Below are positions 1-12,400 of a stretch of 64,000 nucleotides of DNA, in pieces. The notes beneath the pieces were generated by a model. The model was not told the origin of the DNA, did no database searches, and was given only the letters and a program-made list of their open reading frames with translations. The position numbers and the translations under genes were made by a program. Within the stretch, counting starts at the first letter, position 1; every line of letters begins with the position of its first letter. The stretch is from Xestospongia bergquistia (Eukaryota > Porifera > Demospongiae > Haplosclerida > Petrosiidae): the NCBI GenBank assembly GCA_963965975.1, contig OZ014418.1, positions 3,360,775 through 3,424,774 of the forward strand, in the 5' to 3' direction.

Positions 1-720
1 ATATACGTTGGCTTGTAATATAGTTAGTAACTTATTAATATTCATAAGTTAGTTTTGTACTTAAGTCTTTTATTTGAGTCAGTGAGTTTAGTAGTCACAT
101 TGTTATATAATACTGTTATTTGAGTCATTTGTGTTGAGTTTCATCTGATGTTATTTACTAGTTATTTGTTGAATGTGACATTTTTTGCAACTGCATGTGT
201 CTCGGTCATTTCACACCTAAAAAAGACATGGTACAAAATGAGTGGAACATTTACTATTGTAATTATAACATAAGCCATTTACATCATGAAAACAATGAAT
301 CTGTTCAATACATTTTCCTATGTATCATGAGTCATTTTGAAGCAATCCATACATAGACCAAAGATATCCTGGAATGTGATGACACTATCTTTAAAACACT
401 AGTTACCAGTGTTCTTCTCTCTGTGACCAGTGTACCAAATGAGAGCTAAGTAGTTAATATGTATGTATCATCAATGTAATCTATATATGTCTCTCTTACC
501 TCTCTTTTGTTTATAGTTAGTTAAATTATCTTCTCCAGATAGTAATCTTTGGAGTGTTCACTTCTAGAAGATCTGAACAAACTAATACATGATGAATTTT
601 GATGATAATGTGTGCCTTTTTCATGTAATATCAAAATAAGGTCAGTCTCCCTTGTCATCCATATTAGTTAGATTCTTCTTGATCACTGGGTATAAGTTTA
701 TGTACAAATCAATGGGTTCA
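1..720. other. AT-rich non-coding stretch
   Basis: I see no convincing exon here on either strand. The stretch is AT-rich with scattered short homopolymers and probably is intron or intergenic sequence of the minus-strand gene whose exon lies at 771-893. Confidence 0.4.
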
Positions 721-770
721 GAATCAGACATTTCTCAAAATGAACCAATAATTAGGACATATATATATAC

Positions 771-893
771 CAGGAGGGATGTTGTTGCCAGGTTGGATTA
801 TATAACTCAGTAACAGTGTCATTCCTATGTCACCAGTATTGACATCCTTCTTTAGTTTAGACACATTGGACAGTTGACTTTGTTGTTGTGAAG
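771..893 (-). CDS. Candidate internal exon, function unknown
   Basis: This is a 123-base open stretch bounded by a good acceptor (TTTATAG) and a GT donor (CCTG/GTATAT). It is symmetric in phase (1-1), as expected for a real internal exon. It encodes about 41 residues, Gln/Ser-rich at the start and then a hydrophobic piece reading GMTLLLSYIIQPGNN. No family was recognised. It lies downstream of the duplicated signal-peptide exon at 1121-1251 on the same strand and may belong to that gene. The same exon was not found next to the second copy at 16 kb. Confidence 0.35.
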
Positions 894-925
894 CTATAAA
901 GTAAGTAAATGAAATAAACAATACA

Positions 926-1441
926 TTGACTGAATATATGTTACTAGACAGTAATTATAGTGTTAATATCATTACTAACCTAGCCTGTCTAAGAGATAGT
1001 TGACATAATAGAAAAGTTATCTATTGGAAGAGGTTGGTCTTGATACACTTCTGTATGTATTACCTTAACATAGAAATGATACTTCATATTATCTTATATA
1101 AATTAATCTATTAGTCTTACCTCTTGACCTCTTCTTCTGGGCTAGAGATTGGGGGTCTCCTCAAGTCCTTGATCAGATGAGACTGGTTTGGGGATGAAAC
1201 TACTACTACCACGAACATTAGTAATATGTAAAGTAGGTTTGTATACTTCGTTATAAGTTACCTGTAAAATGTGTATATAATAGTACAATGGAAGTATATA
1301 TTTGCTGTTATATTATTTTAATGTATTAATCATTAATTTTATCATGATTATTTTAGTGTCTATACCTCTTTCTCTCTCTTATCTCTTATCAAGGATAACT
1401 TTATCTCCAATTTGTAACAAGATCAATCCAATATCAATTAT
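926..1441. repeat. Segmental duplication, copy 1 (partner 15750-16256)
   Basis: About 510 bases match 15750-16256 in the same orientation with only scattered substitutions and small indels. The match runs from just before ACATTGACTGAATATATG to AACAAGATCAATCCAATAT, after which the flanks are unrelated. The unit contains a minus-strand exon with a hydrophobic leader. Here the copy ends at the homeobox pseudogene. Confidence 0.8.
1121..1251 (-). pseudogene. Signal-peptide exon that has lost its start codon
   Basis: This is the duplicate of the exon at 15943-16073. The reading frame is open and hydrophobic (KYTNLLYILLMFVVVVVSS, then a polar stretch ending PPISSPEEEVKR) and ends at a GTAAG donor. 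The initiating ATG of the other copy is ACG here (1249-1251). Either it is an inert copy, or translation starts elsewhere through the putative acceptor at 1261. The single base change is seen directly; loss of function is inference. Confidence 0.5.
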
Positions 1442-2352
1442 TTGGTAAACTCTGTGGAATTACTTCACCACCTCCTTGTGTCAATGATTATTTGGTATAC
1501 AAAGGAACAATCACTTACTTTAGAGTCATTATTTGGTCAAAACAACTACCCTGATGTGTTGCTGTTAAGCTTAAACTCGAAAGCAAAGAACATAGATGTA
1601 AGTCTAGATTACACATATATAAAACTAAACTAAAGTGTGGCAAATATATTTTATCTTTTGTTTTCACACAGAATTCATTCCAAAATAGATGTGCCTAGCA
1701 AAAGAAAATTGCTGTCCAACTAAGTCCACGTGTACCTCATTTTCCTAGCTCAAGTTTCATATTAACCAGTAGTTCTGGCAAAGAAAATGTCAGTCTCCCT
1801 TCGACCTCCTTTACCACTAAACCATTTTATCAACCCCCTTTTTTTCCATTGAGGTATTCCCCTAATCTTGCCTCAATCAACATCCCTCATCCAATGATTA
1901 TTCAATACACAAGACAACAAATTATTTTCAGAGATCCTCTACAACATGTCGCTATGGGTACGCCTCATATGTCTATCCTCCACATCAACAACAATTACAT
2001 CAAACAGCTCCAACAAACATAACATTGTCTTCCTCTACCAGTTATTCATACTCAGCTCTGATCATAATCACTAGACCTCTGCCATTAACCACCACACCAA
2101 CTCTTCATACTGTTTTGCCTCCGTTTAATCAATTGTTTTCTTATCCAAACTACAGTTTACCTCCTACTGGAGATACAACTATAATATGATGATGAACCAC
2201 ATAATATTAAATTGGAATCTAGTATTTATTGTATTTAACTTTATTAATTAATTTACCTATTATAATTTTGAATTCAAGTCATTTTCTTGACTTAATTAAT
2301 CTATATTTACAAAGTTAAAAGCACAACAAGTTAAGACAATGTATACAACACA
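1442..2352 (+). pseudogene. Scrambled paired-like homeobox pseudogene
   Basis: A homeodomain middle reads KEQSLTLESLFGQNNYPDV and continues to KNID at 1597. A 74-base GT..ACAG intron (1598-1671) follows, then NSFQNRCA and an in-frame TAG. The intron falls between homeodomain positions 46 and 47, a site typical of paired-class homeobox genes. Trp48 and Arg53 are changed to Ser and Cys, and the N-terminal arm is missing. The downstream exon is Ser/Thr/Pro-rich and runs into a tail and 3' flank shared with 37315-37690 and 46040-46410. A piece of that tail (about 1442-1498) now sits in front of the homeodomain and is missing from its proper place near 2180. Gln50 fits a paired-like (Q50) protein. 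Confidence 0.7.
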
Positions 2353-2433
2353 ATATATTGATCTTATTAATATTATTACATTATACTGTCTTCTCAGGTT
2401 TTTGCATATATTAAAGCAACAATGATGTTAACA

Positions 2434-3919
2434 TTATTGATTGGTCTTCCATTTCTCAGAAGCTTCTTTCTTTGCTTCTGGAACAAATTGACTCTTTACT
2501 CCAACCAACACATGTCCAGTTGCTTCTGAAGCAAAGATGATGGGAAACACTATGTTACTTGGTAAATGACGCAGGACTCCACCCATAGCTCCTGTTACAC
2601 CATACTCTTCATGATCAGTAGCAGCTGCTTGATACAAGTCCCAAGCAGTGTCACCTAAATCCTAAGAAATGTTATAATAACAATGAGTGATGGTAAGGAT
2701 ACAGAATAGTTAGACTATCCTAAATAAATCATTAATTTTTATGTTATTTGTAATTATGTCACATACTAAACAATATCACACATAACAAGGGCAAGGCCTA
2801 GTAGGACAGTCTTATCTTTGGTGGCACACTTTAATACATAATCTTCAGGGTTTAGAGGTTAGGGATCAGTGATGCTGATCTCAGACTGTCCCACTGGACT
2901 TCTGTAGATAATGACTTTAACATAATGGACTTAAGTAATTAATTAACTACTCGTTACATTAGATCATTTAACTAATTACTATATTAATAAGTTAGTAATT
3001 AGCTTTAACATAATACAAAGACAACATGTATAACAAAACCTTACTGTAGTCAACATTGTAAGCATTTGTCATCATTGTAAGCATTTACAAAGCCTTCTCT
3101 TAAATCAGCTGGTGGTTGGTGTGGCCCACTCTGAGGGACTTCACCATTGGTAATCTCAGTGGAGGATCGTCTCTCTTCTGGACTAATCATATCAAATGCT
3201 GTCTGAGCTAAAGACTAAAGATGGAAGAGAGGGAAGAAAGAGATATCACAAAGATGCATATAGTTTGAAGAACAGAATATAGTGCCCTGTTAGTTCAACT
3301 ATAGCTATGCCAGTAGAACTAGCAAATGAGGTAGTTCCTCTTTGAAATCCACAAATGATACATCCATCTTCTTTATATTGTTGTACTGGTAACCACAACA
3401 AATCTACTACACCTTGAACTGAGAGAAAGAGAGAGATGATAGAGTTCATCATAATTATTACTTTCTTATACATAATTGGGTGGCATGATACAAGGGACCA
3501 ACTCCTTGAAGTATGTGTGGCAACTGATAAGTTTTAATATCCTGTAACCACTCTGCAACAACCTGATCCAGTAATTGGTTCAATCCTAATATCCTGAGGC
3601 AAAGAACAAAATGAGTACCTTCATCATTAGCTATTGTTAATATTGTACATAAAATAATAGCTAATAACTGACCTTGTTTATATGTAATAGCTTTCAATGT
3701 AATCTCAGAGTTATCCAAGTGACTTAGGAGTATCCCTGCTAGAGTGCCCTATCAAATGTGAAGATCACATGACATATGTTCAATTGATGTATAAAACTAA
3801 CCACTTGTTCAGAGTATAATCTCTTAACTTCATAGTCTATGTGTATTGGTACATCAGGATAGAAGACAAATGATTTGATGAAGATAACTGCTGGAGTATT
3901 AACTTGATGTTCTTGTGAG
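2434..3919 (-). pseudogene. ATG2 homologue, C-terminal exons only, probably truncated copy
   Basis: Six exons can be traced on the minus strand: 3805-3919, 3673-3748, 3472-3585, 3418 to about 3268, 3045-3214 and 2434-2654. They give the conserved ATG2 end: FYPDVPIHIDYEVKR, GTLAGIL, EWLQDIKTYQLPHILQGVGP, DLLWLPVQQYKEDG, GFQRGTTSFASSTG, PADLREGF, then GVTGAMGGVLRHLP and a TAA stop. ATG2 is a phagophore lipid-transfer protein of about 2000 residues; only the last 250 or so are here, and SRCR exons lie immediately upstream. A 19-base tandem duplication near 3060-3100 (AAATGCTTACAATGATGAC) shifts the frame, and no normal donor was found for the exon starting at 3418. I read it as a truncated, non-functional duplicate. 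The splice borders are my inference. Confidence 0.72.
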
Positions 3920-3945
3920 CTTTGGGTTGTTAAAAAAAACTTCAA

Positions 3946-4854
3946 ATTAAGTTAGCATCCAATATTTAGAGTGGTTAATATAATAAAGTGTCAGTTATAT
4001 AAGGGTGTGCACTCATGTTTTGTATGTTATTTATACTAGCAACATCAGAAGACTTATTTACAAAACTTAGATAATGATTACAGCACATAACATAGTCAAT
4101 TTATAATGATATTATAGTCATTGATTTATAGCATATAACATTTGATTTATATAAGCACATACATAGTTAATTTATATTGCTAGTGGATAAGGACAATGCT
4201 GACCAAATTTTATCTCTAAGAGGGATACTCTGAATTAATAAAACTACATACAGTCAATTTTAATCCCATACTAACATCAAATGTGTACTATTAACTTCTG
4301 TAATGAAGACACCTCTATAATTAGGACAGTTTCTAAAGATATAAACTGTCCACTATAGATATAATCCTTACTACTCATTGTATAGAATGTAGTATTGTTT
4401 TTTGGTATTACATGATTGTTTTGTAGTAATGAAGACCAATCTACAAACATCTAAACCATATGAGAGTTAGTGATTTCTACTATCTCAGGTTGAGTTAACA
4501 AAACTTTGGGAGAAAACTAAATGGGAAAATGGATAATGATTGTTATTTCATAATTCAATTAATATCTAGCCATACAGGAGAAGAGTTAATGCTGACAGGA
4601 GTTCATTATGCATAAAACTACATTTTGTTATATAATACTCTTCTTGAATTCTGTTTTACTATGTAAATTGCTGGTATTGTTTCACAAAAAATGAACAAGA
4701 ATAAATTTACCAAGTGATACTCATTAACTCAATCAAAAATGAAAATGCTTTAGTACTAACTGACCTAGCATATGGTATTACTACTTGGTCAATATTAAAT
4801 GTTTAATTGAAGAATAAAAAATATTTTATAGCTACAGAGATCTAGTTGACCTAC
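3946..4854. other. No gene assigned
   Basis: The sequence is AT-rich. A short open stretch on the minus strand around 4320-4400 (reading IYSGQFISLETVL) could be one more exon of the SRCR/LDL-A gene, but no domain signature supports it. Confidence 0.3.
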
Positions 4855-5515
4855 CATCACACAGACTAAGAGGTTCATCTAGTCGATTCAAACAATCAGA
4901 ATAGCCATCACAAGTACTTGTAAATGCAAAACATCTACCATTTTTCGACACATGGGGCTTCTACAATTTGAAGGAGGTGAGCCACGTATTACTCCTGTGA
5001 CTTTCTTCAGAACTACTGTTGGTAAGTATATTCACAGACCAAAGAGTAACGTTAGTCTCATATCCAGAACAGTTAAATTCAAATAAACTGATATTAATAT
5101 TATCAGAAGTAAACAATCCAATGTCAGCTTTTAAAGAATAAAAAAAACTTCATTTAATAAAGAGAGAAACATCTTGTAGTTAAAATAACTTTAAATGGAC
5201 AACTACTTTACTGTTGTTGTGCCAGTGGCAACAAAAATGTTTTCATTCATTATTACTGGTAAACAAGACAACTATAGTTTACAATTTTATACATAGTGTG
5301 TTTAATAAACTACAATAGTGATATCAATGACTATGAATTATTTCATTGTTATAATCATAACTTACATTGATTGGTTAGTTTTAATTGTGGACATATAACA
5401 GCAGCATCATTGCTGTCCCACCTTTGTCTGCATACACCCACATAATGACTATCATTAGATATTTCAACTGCTCCAGTATTATCGTTATGACCATTCACTA
5501 GTCGGACATCTCCCA
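4855..5515 (-). CDS. SRCR and LDL-receptor class A exons of a receptor-like gene (partial)
   Basis: Exon 5366-5515 is bounded by TTTTCAG and GTAAGTT and encodes the first half of a scavenger-receptor cysteine-rich domain: DVRLVNGHNDNTGAVEI, VGVCRQRWDSNDAAVICPQL. A second piece around 4975-5088 (acceptor AATATCAG) reads LFEFNCSGYETNVTLWSVN, like the end of an SRCR domain. Exon 4855-4960 (GTAG/AAGCC, donor GATG/GTAGGT) reads NGRCFAFTSTCDGYSDCLN and LDEPLSLC, an LDL-A repeat with its first two cysteines not visible. Such mosaics are extracellular parts of secreted or membrane receptors, abundant in sponges. No start, stop or transmembrane segment was found, so this is a gene fragment or part of a larger gene. 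Confidence 0.6.
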
Positions 5516-6060
5516 CTGAAAAGAGTGGCTATTGAGTTAATAGAATACAAAGGTTGACAGTAACCATAATAGTGTTACAAATCTTCCACAGGGTATATTT
5601 ACTAAATAGTTTAGTATTTTATGTTTTAACATTTAATATAACATGTTAAAGTTATATAATGAATAACTGAACTCCAACCAATCACTAAATAGCACTAAGT
5701 TAGTTTACATACAATATGTAATATAATATCTAATTCATGTACATTTGGGATTTGACTGATGAACGAATGGATGGATCTAAATATTTACTGACCATACTTT
5801 CTTCCTTACAGATTCTATTCATGTACATTTATGATATATACACATTTAATGAAAAGATTGATAATTGAAAATTTATAATGTACTTTCGTTTACAGATACA
5901 ATATCAAGAAAAAGGTAATACACACTAGCTAAGACTCAACAGTGATGTATCCTTGGTAACACTAACAAATGGAAAAGGACATCAACCAAAGTAACAACAG
6001 ATCCTTTGTCAGCTGATCATTTCCTTTCATTCTATTACATTTCCTTTCATTCTATAGATA
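5516..6060. other. No gene seen
   Basis: This is AT-rich intergenic or intronic sequence between the SRCR exons and the receptor relics. The 11-base tandem pair TTTCCTTTCAT near 6025-6055 is the only structure noted. Confidence 0.4.
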
Positions 6061-7735
6061 ACAGATCTGAATATGAGATATACATCAATGTACAAGTACT
6101 TGTACAGAGGACCCAACAATAAAATTAGCAATCATGGCAGAACACTTACTTAAGAGAAGAACTATTAGCCATAAATAAACTGGAAGGAGATACAATATGC
6201 CAGTCTTGCCTAGCTCACTGAGATGACTTGCTATGCACACTGGTATGTTCCATTCATATTTGACAGAAGTTAGCAAATATAGCATACATTGCAGAGCTGT
6301 ATTCAATGATTTGGTGATTACTATATCATATGATGGTATGACAGTTGCCCAGATAATATTTAGCCAAAAAATGGAAAATTCCAATTGTTCCCAGTCTCAA
6401 AGTAAAAAATTGATACATACACTATACCACCTAGTATTTAAATGTAAGAGCAAGTACAGTATGTAGTATATTAGAACACTTATAACAATCAGTATTACCT
6501 AAGACAACACTGTAACCCTCCTTACATTCACCACATAACCATCCCATACGATTTCCTCTACAAATAATAATATCAGGTTGTGTTATATTGATAGTTGTGT
6601 TGGTAGACAGTATTTGTGGAATCAATTTGATTGAAGATATAGGAAGGTATCCCAAAACTTCAAAATATAAATGCATTGTTTTACTTGTACTTTCTGGGAA
6701 TATTGTAAATTTAATAGTGTACATCTATTGCTGTAGACAGTTTGATATTGTTGCTCAATTGGTAACAGATATGTCATATCATATGTCCATGAATAACGCT
6801 TATGTTTATGCCACCATTTTCCAACTTTGGTTAACCTGGCAAAAATTTGAGTGTAAGTAGGATTTCCATTCAAATCAAATGCTCTCAAACCTGTTTTACC
6901 TGGACACACTTTGATATGAGTATTATTAGTTGAACCATTGATCCTACAAATGTGTTTGCTCACAGTTACACCATAAATTCCACCACCATAAAAGGTAGTA
7001 CTATTGTTAATAAAAGAAGCATTAGTAGATTCATGAATGAAGAGATTTGATAATAAATCGAATCGAATACCAGCTCCATAAGTAGCTTTGTTGTTATAGA
7101 AAACCATTGTATCATTCAAACGAATATCACTGTTGTATGCTTGTATTACTAAGCTTGTGGAATAAATGAAATATTTTTATCACCATTGATGTAAACAGTA
7201 GATGTGTTTACAATAACCAATTTACCAGCATTTAAAGTTGTGTTTAATGAATAGATCTAGTTATATGCTTCAAATATAACAACTTATTGTAAAACTAAGT
7301 GCAAATTTTTAATCTGACACATATGACTTTTAATGGTTTCTGTGAGGATAAGTGGATTATGCACTCCAACATAAACTTATTCATAAATGAAATGACATAT
7401 GTGAATTCCTAATTTTTTAGACATATCTGAAGACGTAAGAACATGGAAAATGGAGTGATTGTATTGATTTGAAGTGTAAACATTGAAGTTGTTATAATTA
7501 ATTTAAATTTGTCATGGCCATCATGCAAGTAGCTATTAACAATTGTTATGAGAATATTAGAAGCACTTTCAAAGCAAGAAATTAAAGTTGTTGTTGTGGT
7601 TACAATGCAACCAATTCTAGCTGAACTTTTGTAAGTAGGAACGGTGTGATGAAAATTAGACTTTGCGATTTTAACAGAAGTTTTTCTATTGGTGCATCAC
7701 TAAATATTAATGCTTAACCATCTAAACTGCTAGAA
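6061..7735 (-). pseudogene. Relic 1 of the Pmp-repeat multi-TM receptor
   Basis: Read from 7735 down to 6061, the minus strand follows the intact gene at 9481-13242 from about its residue 295 to residue 985. The matches include FYGGGIYG (beta-helix repeats), WWHKHKRYSWTYDM, CRGNRMGWLCGECKEGYS and the TM block FWLNIIWATVIPSYD to IVGSSVQVLV. It is broken by deletions, frameshifts and stops and ends before the last TM segments. It is a tandem duplicate that has decayed. Confidence 0.85.
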
Positions 7736-7739
7736 GAAG

Positions 7740-8985
7740 TGATATTGTAAAATTTAATAGTGTACATCTGTTGCTGTAGACAGTTTGAAAGTGTTGCTCA
7801 ATCGGTAAGAGATATGTCATATCATATGTCCATGAATAATGATTATTTCCATTTTCCAACTTTGGTTAATCTGGCACAAAAATTTACCATAAGTAGGATT
7901 TCCTTTTAAATCAAATGCTCTCAAAATCAATTGTAATTGTTTGGCCTGGATACACTTTGATCTGAGTATTGTTACTCAAATGACCAATGCCACAATGATG
8001 TGTCCTCACATACAGCTACAGATGATATTTCTCCATTATCATTGATATCATCTCCTTTGAAGTTTAACAATTTCTTATATAAGTGAATAGAATTGACTCC
8101 TTTTAAGTACAACTGTTGATATTTATAAAGTGGAGATACATAAATAGAGTTACCAGCAAGTATAGCACTGTTCTGTTTAAAAGTCATTTTGGTCTTAAGT
8201 CGTAAAATATTTTTACTCACTACTTGAATAGCACAAAGTGGGTTTCTATTTGGAAGATTTCTGTTCATATGAGAGTAAATTGCACCACCATAAAAGGTAG
8301 CACTGTTATTAATAAAAGAAGCATTAGTAGATTCATGAATGTAGAGATGTGATAATGAATCAAGTCAAATAGCAGCTCCATGACTAGCTTTGTTGTTATA
8401 GAAAACCATTGTACCATTCAAATGAATATCACTGTTGTATGCTTGTATTACTGAACTCATCAAATAATTGAGAGTATTATTATCACAATCAATGTAAACA
8501 GTAGCTGTGTTTACAAAAACCAATTTACTAGTATTTAGAGTTGTTTAATGAATAGTTAAATATTTCAAACATAGCAACTGATTGTAAAACAAAATGCAAA
8601 TTTTTAAACTGACATGTACAGCCCTTAATGATTTCTGTGAGGATAAGTGGATTAAACACTCCAACATAAACTTGTTCATAATTTAAAAGAGATATATGAA
8701 TTCCAAATTTTCAAGACAAATCTGAAGATCTAAGAACATAGGAAATGGAGTGACTGTATTGGTTTGAAGTGAAAGAACAGAAGTTTTGCTATTGGTGCAT
8801 CACTAAATATTAATGTTAAACCAACAAAGACCACCTGTGTCTGCATGCAAATTTGCATCTGATAAAACTACATTAGCACTGTAGTCCCCTTGACTAAATA
8901 TAACTGTCATACCAGCTGCAAAATTGCTAGTAAACTGGACACCATTAACAGCAGCCACAATACTAGAGCCATCACTTGTGATCTA
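7740..8985 (-). pseudogene. Relic 2 of the Pmp-repeat multi-TM receptor
   Basis: The minus strand from 8985 to 7740 matches the intact gene from about residue 250 (FAAGMTVIFSQGDYSA) through the repeat region (MNRNLPNRNPLCAIQVVSK, FKQNSAILAGNSIYVSPL) to VYSNRCTLLN-like sequence, and stops before the TM region. The break with relic 1 is at 7735-7740. An open piece of 98 codons survives at 7972-8268; the rest has frameshifts and stops. Confidence 0.85.
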
Positions 8986-9480
8986 ATAAGAATATAATAA
9001 AAGTTTGTGTTTTTAATATATGAATTTTAAATTCTTTCCTGTATAGTAGAGTATTGTGTTGATTGTTACTAGATCTACTTTATTCTAAAATAACACAAGT
9101 TTTTAGCTACTCAGTTGTAGGAATGTAATTTTTGTTTGCAGCTATTGAACAATTTGTGTTTTGTGGTCTCCCATTGTATGAGTTCACAACAACATCGACT
9201 TGAAAATGACCGCTATTTCAAATTTTGAATGTAAGACAATTTAATACTTAGAACCAGAATGAACCATTTCTGTTGTGTATTTATAGCAGCACTTGTACAG
9301 TAATTTACATTGTTTTGATTGAAATTGATGAAATAACTGTTTTTCTAAACTGAGAAATCTGTTATTTTAAACAATAAAGAAAGTAAATTAACACTAATCA
9401 CATGCCTATAAGGACAAGATACAATGTTTTATAATTATGTGGTGAAGTATATTTATTTATATACAATTGTGTTAATCATT
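8986..9480. other. 3' flank of the receptor gene
   Basis: No exon was seen. Bases of about 9375-9440 resemble 13885-13945, upstream of the intact gene, which suggests that the duplicated receptor unit includes this 3' flank. Confidence 0.45.
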
Positions 9481-12400
9481 TCATTTCCATTCTTCATAAA
9501 TATTTGTATCCTCAAACCTTAGCAGTGGATGATCTACAAAGCTTCCACTTTCCATACTCTGCTTCATCAGTTTAGTCTTTATAATAAGTTGATAATGTTT
9601 TATCCACTTCCTGAAACAATGGAGATGACTCATAGATATATACATGTGATACATTAAAATGAAAAGATAAGTAATGGAGCAGAGAACAATCTCTAGTGTT
9701 GTCATAATATCATTAGCTGTAGTGTTATTTGATGATCTGTAAAAAAGAGATGTGATGAAGTTGATCAATAGAAGTACCATAAACCACAAGTCCAGTGTAT
9801 TTAATATCTTGTTCTTGTAAGGGAAGACAATAGCTTGTACAATAGTAAATGAACCCAATATAAATATCAACAGTAACAGTTGTAGAGTCATGTTGCTACC
9901 TTGTAGAACAGCAATGACAATATATACAAGAGAAAGAACAACCAACCTCACTCCAAACCAGTACCTTAGCTTCTCTTTGTAAGGTCCATGCATAGCATCA
10001 ATAAATGGACGAAAATACTTGGCAATGAAACGACTCCTCAACATCTTAACTCCAAACAATCCAATCAATGTAAAAGGAACGATGAAGAGAGAGAGTACTC
10101 CAATACTCACACATAATAGAACAATATGGTAAGGACTCTGGCCATAGCGAAGACTACCATCCCTAAACCAAACCAGTAACTTACCAGTATTATTGGTACT
10201 ATTAAAATGAATATGTGCTGGTGTGAGAACAATTAATGATATGGATAACAGATCTGAATATGAGATGTACATCAATGTTACAAGTACTTGTACAGAGGAT
10301 CCAACAATGAGGTTAGCAATCCTTGTAGAAAATCGACTTAAGAGAACAATGACAACAACTATTAACACAAAATAAACAGGGTAAATGTACAATATAGCCG
10401 TCTTGCCTAGCTGATTGAGATCATTTGCAATACATACTGGTATGTTCCATTGATATTTGATAGAAGTTAACAAATAGGCCATATATCGTAAGACAGTATT
10501 TGTGATTACCATATCAGATGGTGGTATGACAGTTGGCCAGATAATATTTAGCCAAAAAATGAATCCTCCAATTGTTCCCAAGTCAATAGTAAGTCTCAAA
10601 CTAAACAACACAAATACATACACTATACCACCTAGTATACCAAATGTAAGAGCAAGTACAGTATGTAGTGTATTAAAACACTTATAACAATCAGTATTAC
10701 CTAAGACAACACTGTAGCCCTCATTACATTCACCACATAGCCATCCGATACGATTTCCTCTACAAATAATGTCAGTTTGTGTTATATTGATAGCTGTGTT
10801 TGGTAGACAGTATCCAGGAGGACAGTATTCAGTATAACCAACAATGTTTCCATTATTAACAATCCCCAGCCATGATTGAGGTGGAATATAAACAGATGTA
10901 GTATCAATATCGCATTGTGTGATACCAAACTCTGTCAGAAATGAACTACATACACATGATTTGGCCTTACTATTGTATACAAATCCTATTGGACAGGCTT
11001 GTGGAACCAATTTCATTGAAAATGTAGGAAGGTATCCCAAGACTTCAAAATGTAAATGCATTATATCATTTGTACTTTCTGAGAATATTGTAAAATTTAA
11101 TAGTGTACATCTATTGCTGTAGACAGTTTGATATTGCTGCTCAATTGGTAACAGATATGTCATATCATATGTCCATGAATAACGCTTATGTTTATGCCAC
11201 CATTTTCCAACTTTGGTTAACCTGGCAAAAATTTGAGCATAAGTAGGAATCCCATTCAAATCAAATGCTCTCAAACCAATTGTAATTGTTTTACCTGGAC
11301 ACACTTTGATCTGAACATCATTAGTTGAACCATTGATGCTACAGTGATGTGTGCTCACAGCTACTGATGATATTTCTCCATTATGATTGGTGTCCTCTCC
11401 TTTGAAGTGAAACAATTTGCTATATAGGTCACTAGAATTGACTTCTTTTAAGTACAACTGTTGACATTTATAAAGTGGAGATACATAAATAGAGTTACCA
11501 GCAAGTATAGCACTGCTTTGTTTAAAAGTCATTTTGGTCTTAAGTTGCAAAATACTTTTACTCACTACTTGAATAGCACAAAGTGGGTTTCTATTTGGAA
11601 GATTTCTGTTCATATGAGAGTAAATTGCACCACCATAAAAGGTAGCACTGTTATTTATGAAAAAAGCATTAGTAGATTCATGAATGTAGAGATGTGATAA
11701 TGAATCAAGTCGAATAGCAGCTCCATGACTAGCTTTGTTGTTATAGAAAACCATTGTACCATTCAAATGAATGTCACTGTTGTATGCTTGTATTACTGAG
11801 CCTGTTATATTTTTGAAAATGTTATTCTTTCCATTGATGTATACAGAGGCTGCATTAACAAAAACTATTTTTCCAGCATTTAGAGCTGTGTTAAAAAGAT
11901 TGTCAAATACTTGTACTATAGCTACTGATTGCAAAATGAAGTACAAATTTTTGTAGTAGGGATGCACATACCCTCTATTTGTTTCTGAGATTATAAATGG
12001 ATCACGAATCCCAATGTAATTTTGAGAATACTTGAAATTAAAGACATAAATTTTTAATTTGCTTGATATGTCTGAAGATGTAATGACGTGAAATATGGAA
12101 TGATTGTATGGATTTGAAGGAATGTGTGAGCTAAAGTCATCATCAAACCGATATTGGTAATAATTATCATGTGCCAAACTCTCTGCTATAGTGATTATGT
12201 CCCAAGGCATATTAAATGTACTTTCAATAGAAGTTGGAACAATTCTTGTATATACCATACAGCCTATTCCAAATGTTCTTCTTCTATTAAGGTTATTGTG
12301 ATAAAACTGAGAGTGTGAAATTGTAACATTGGCCTTACCTATTGGTGCATCACTAAATATTAATGCTAATCCATTGAAAACACCACCAATATCTGCACTC

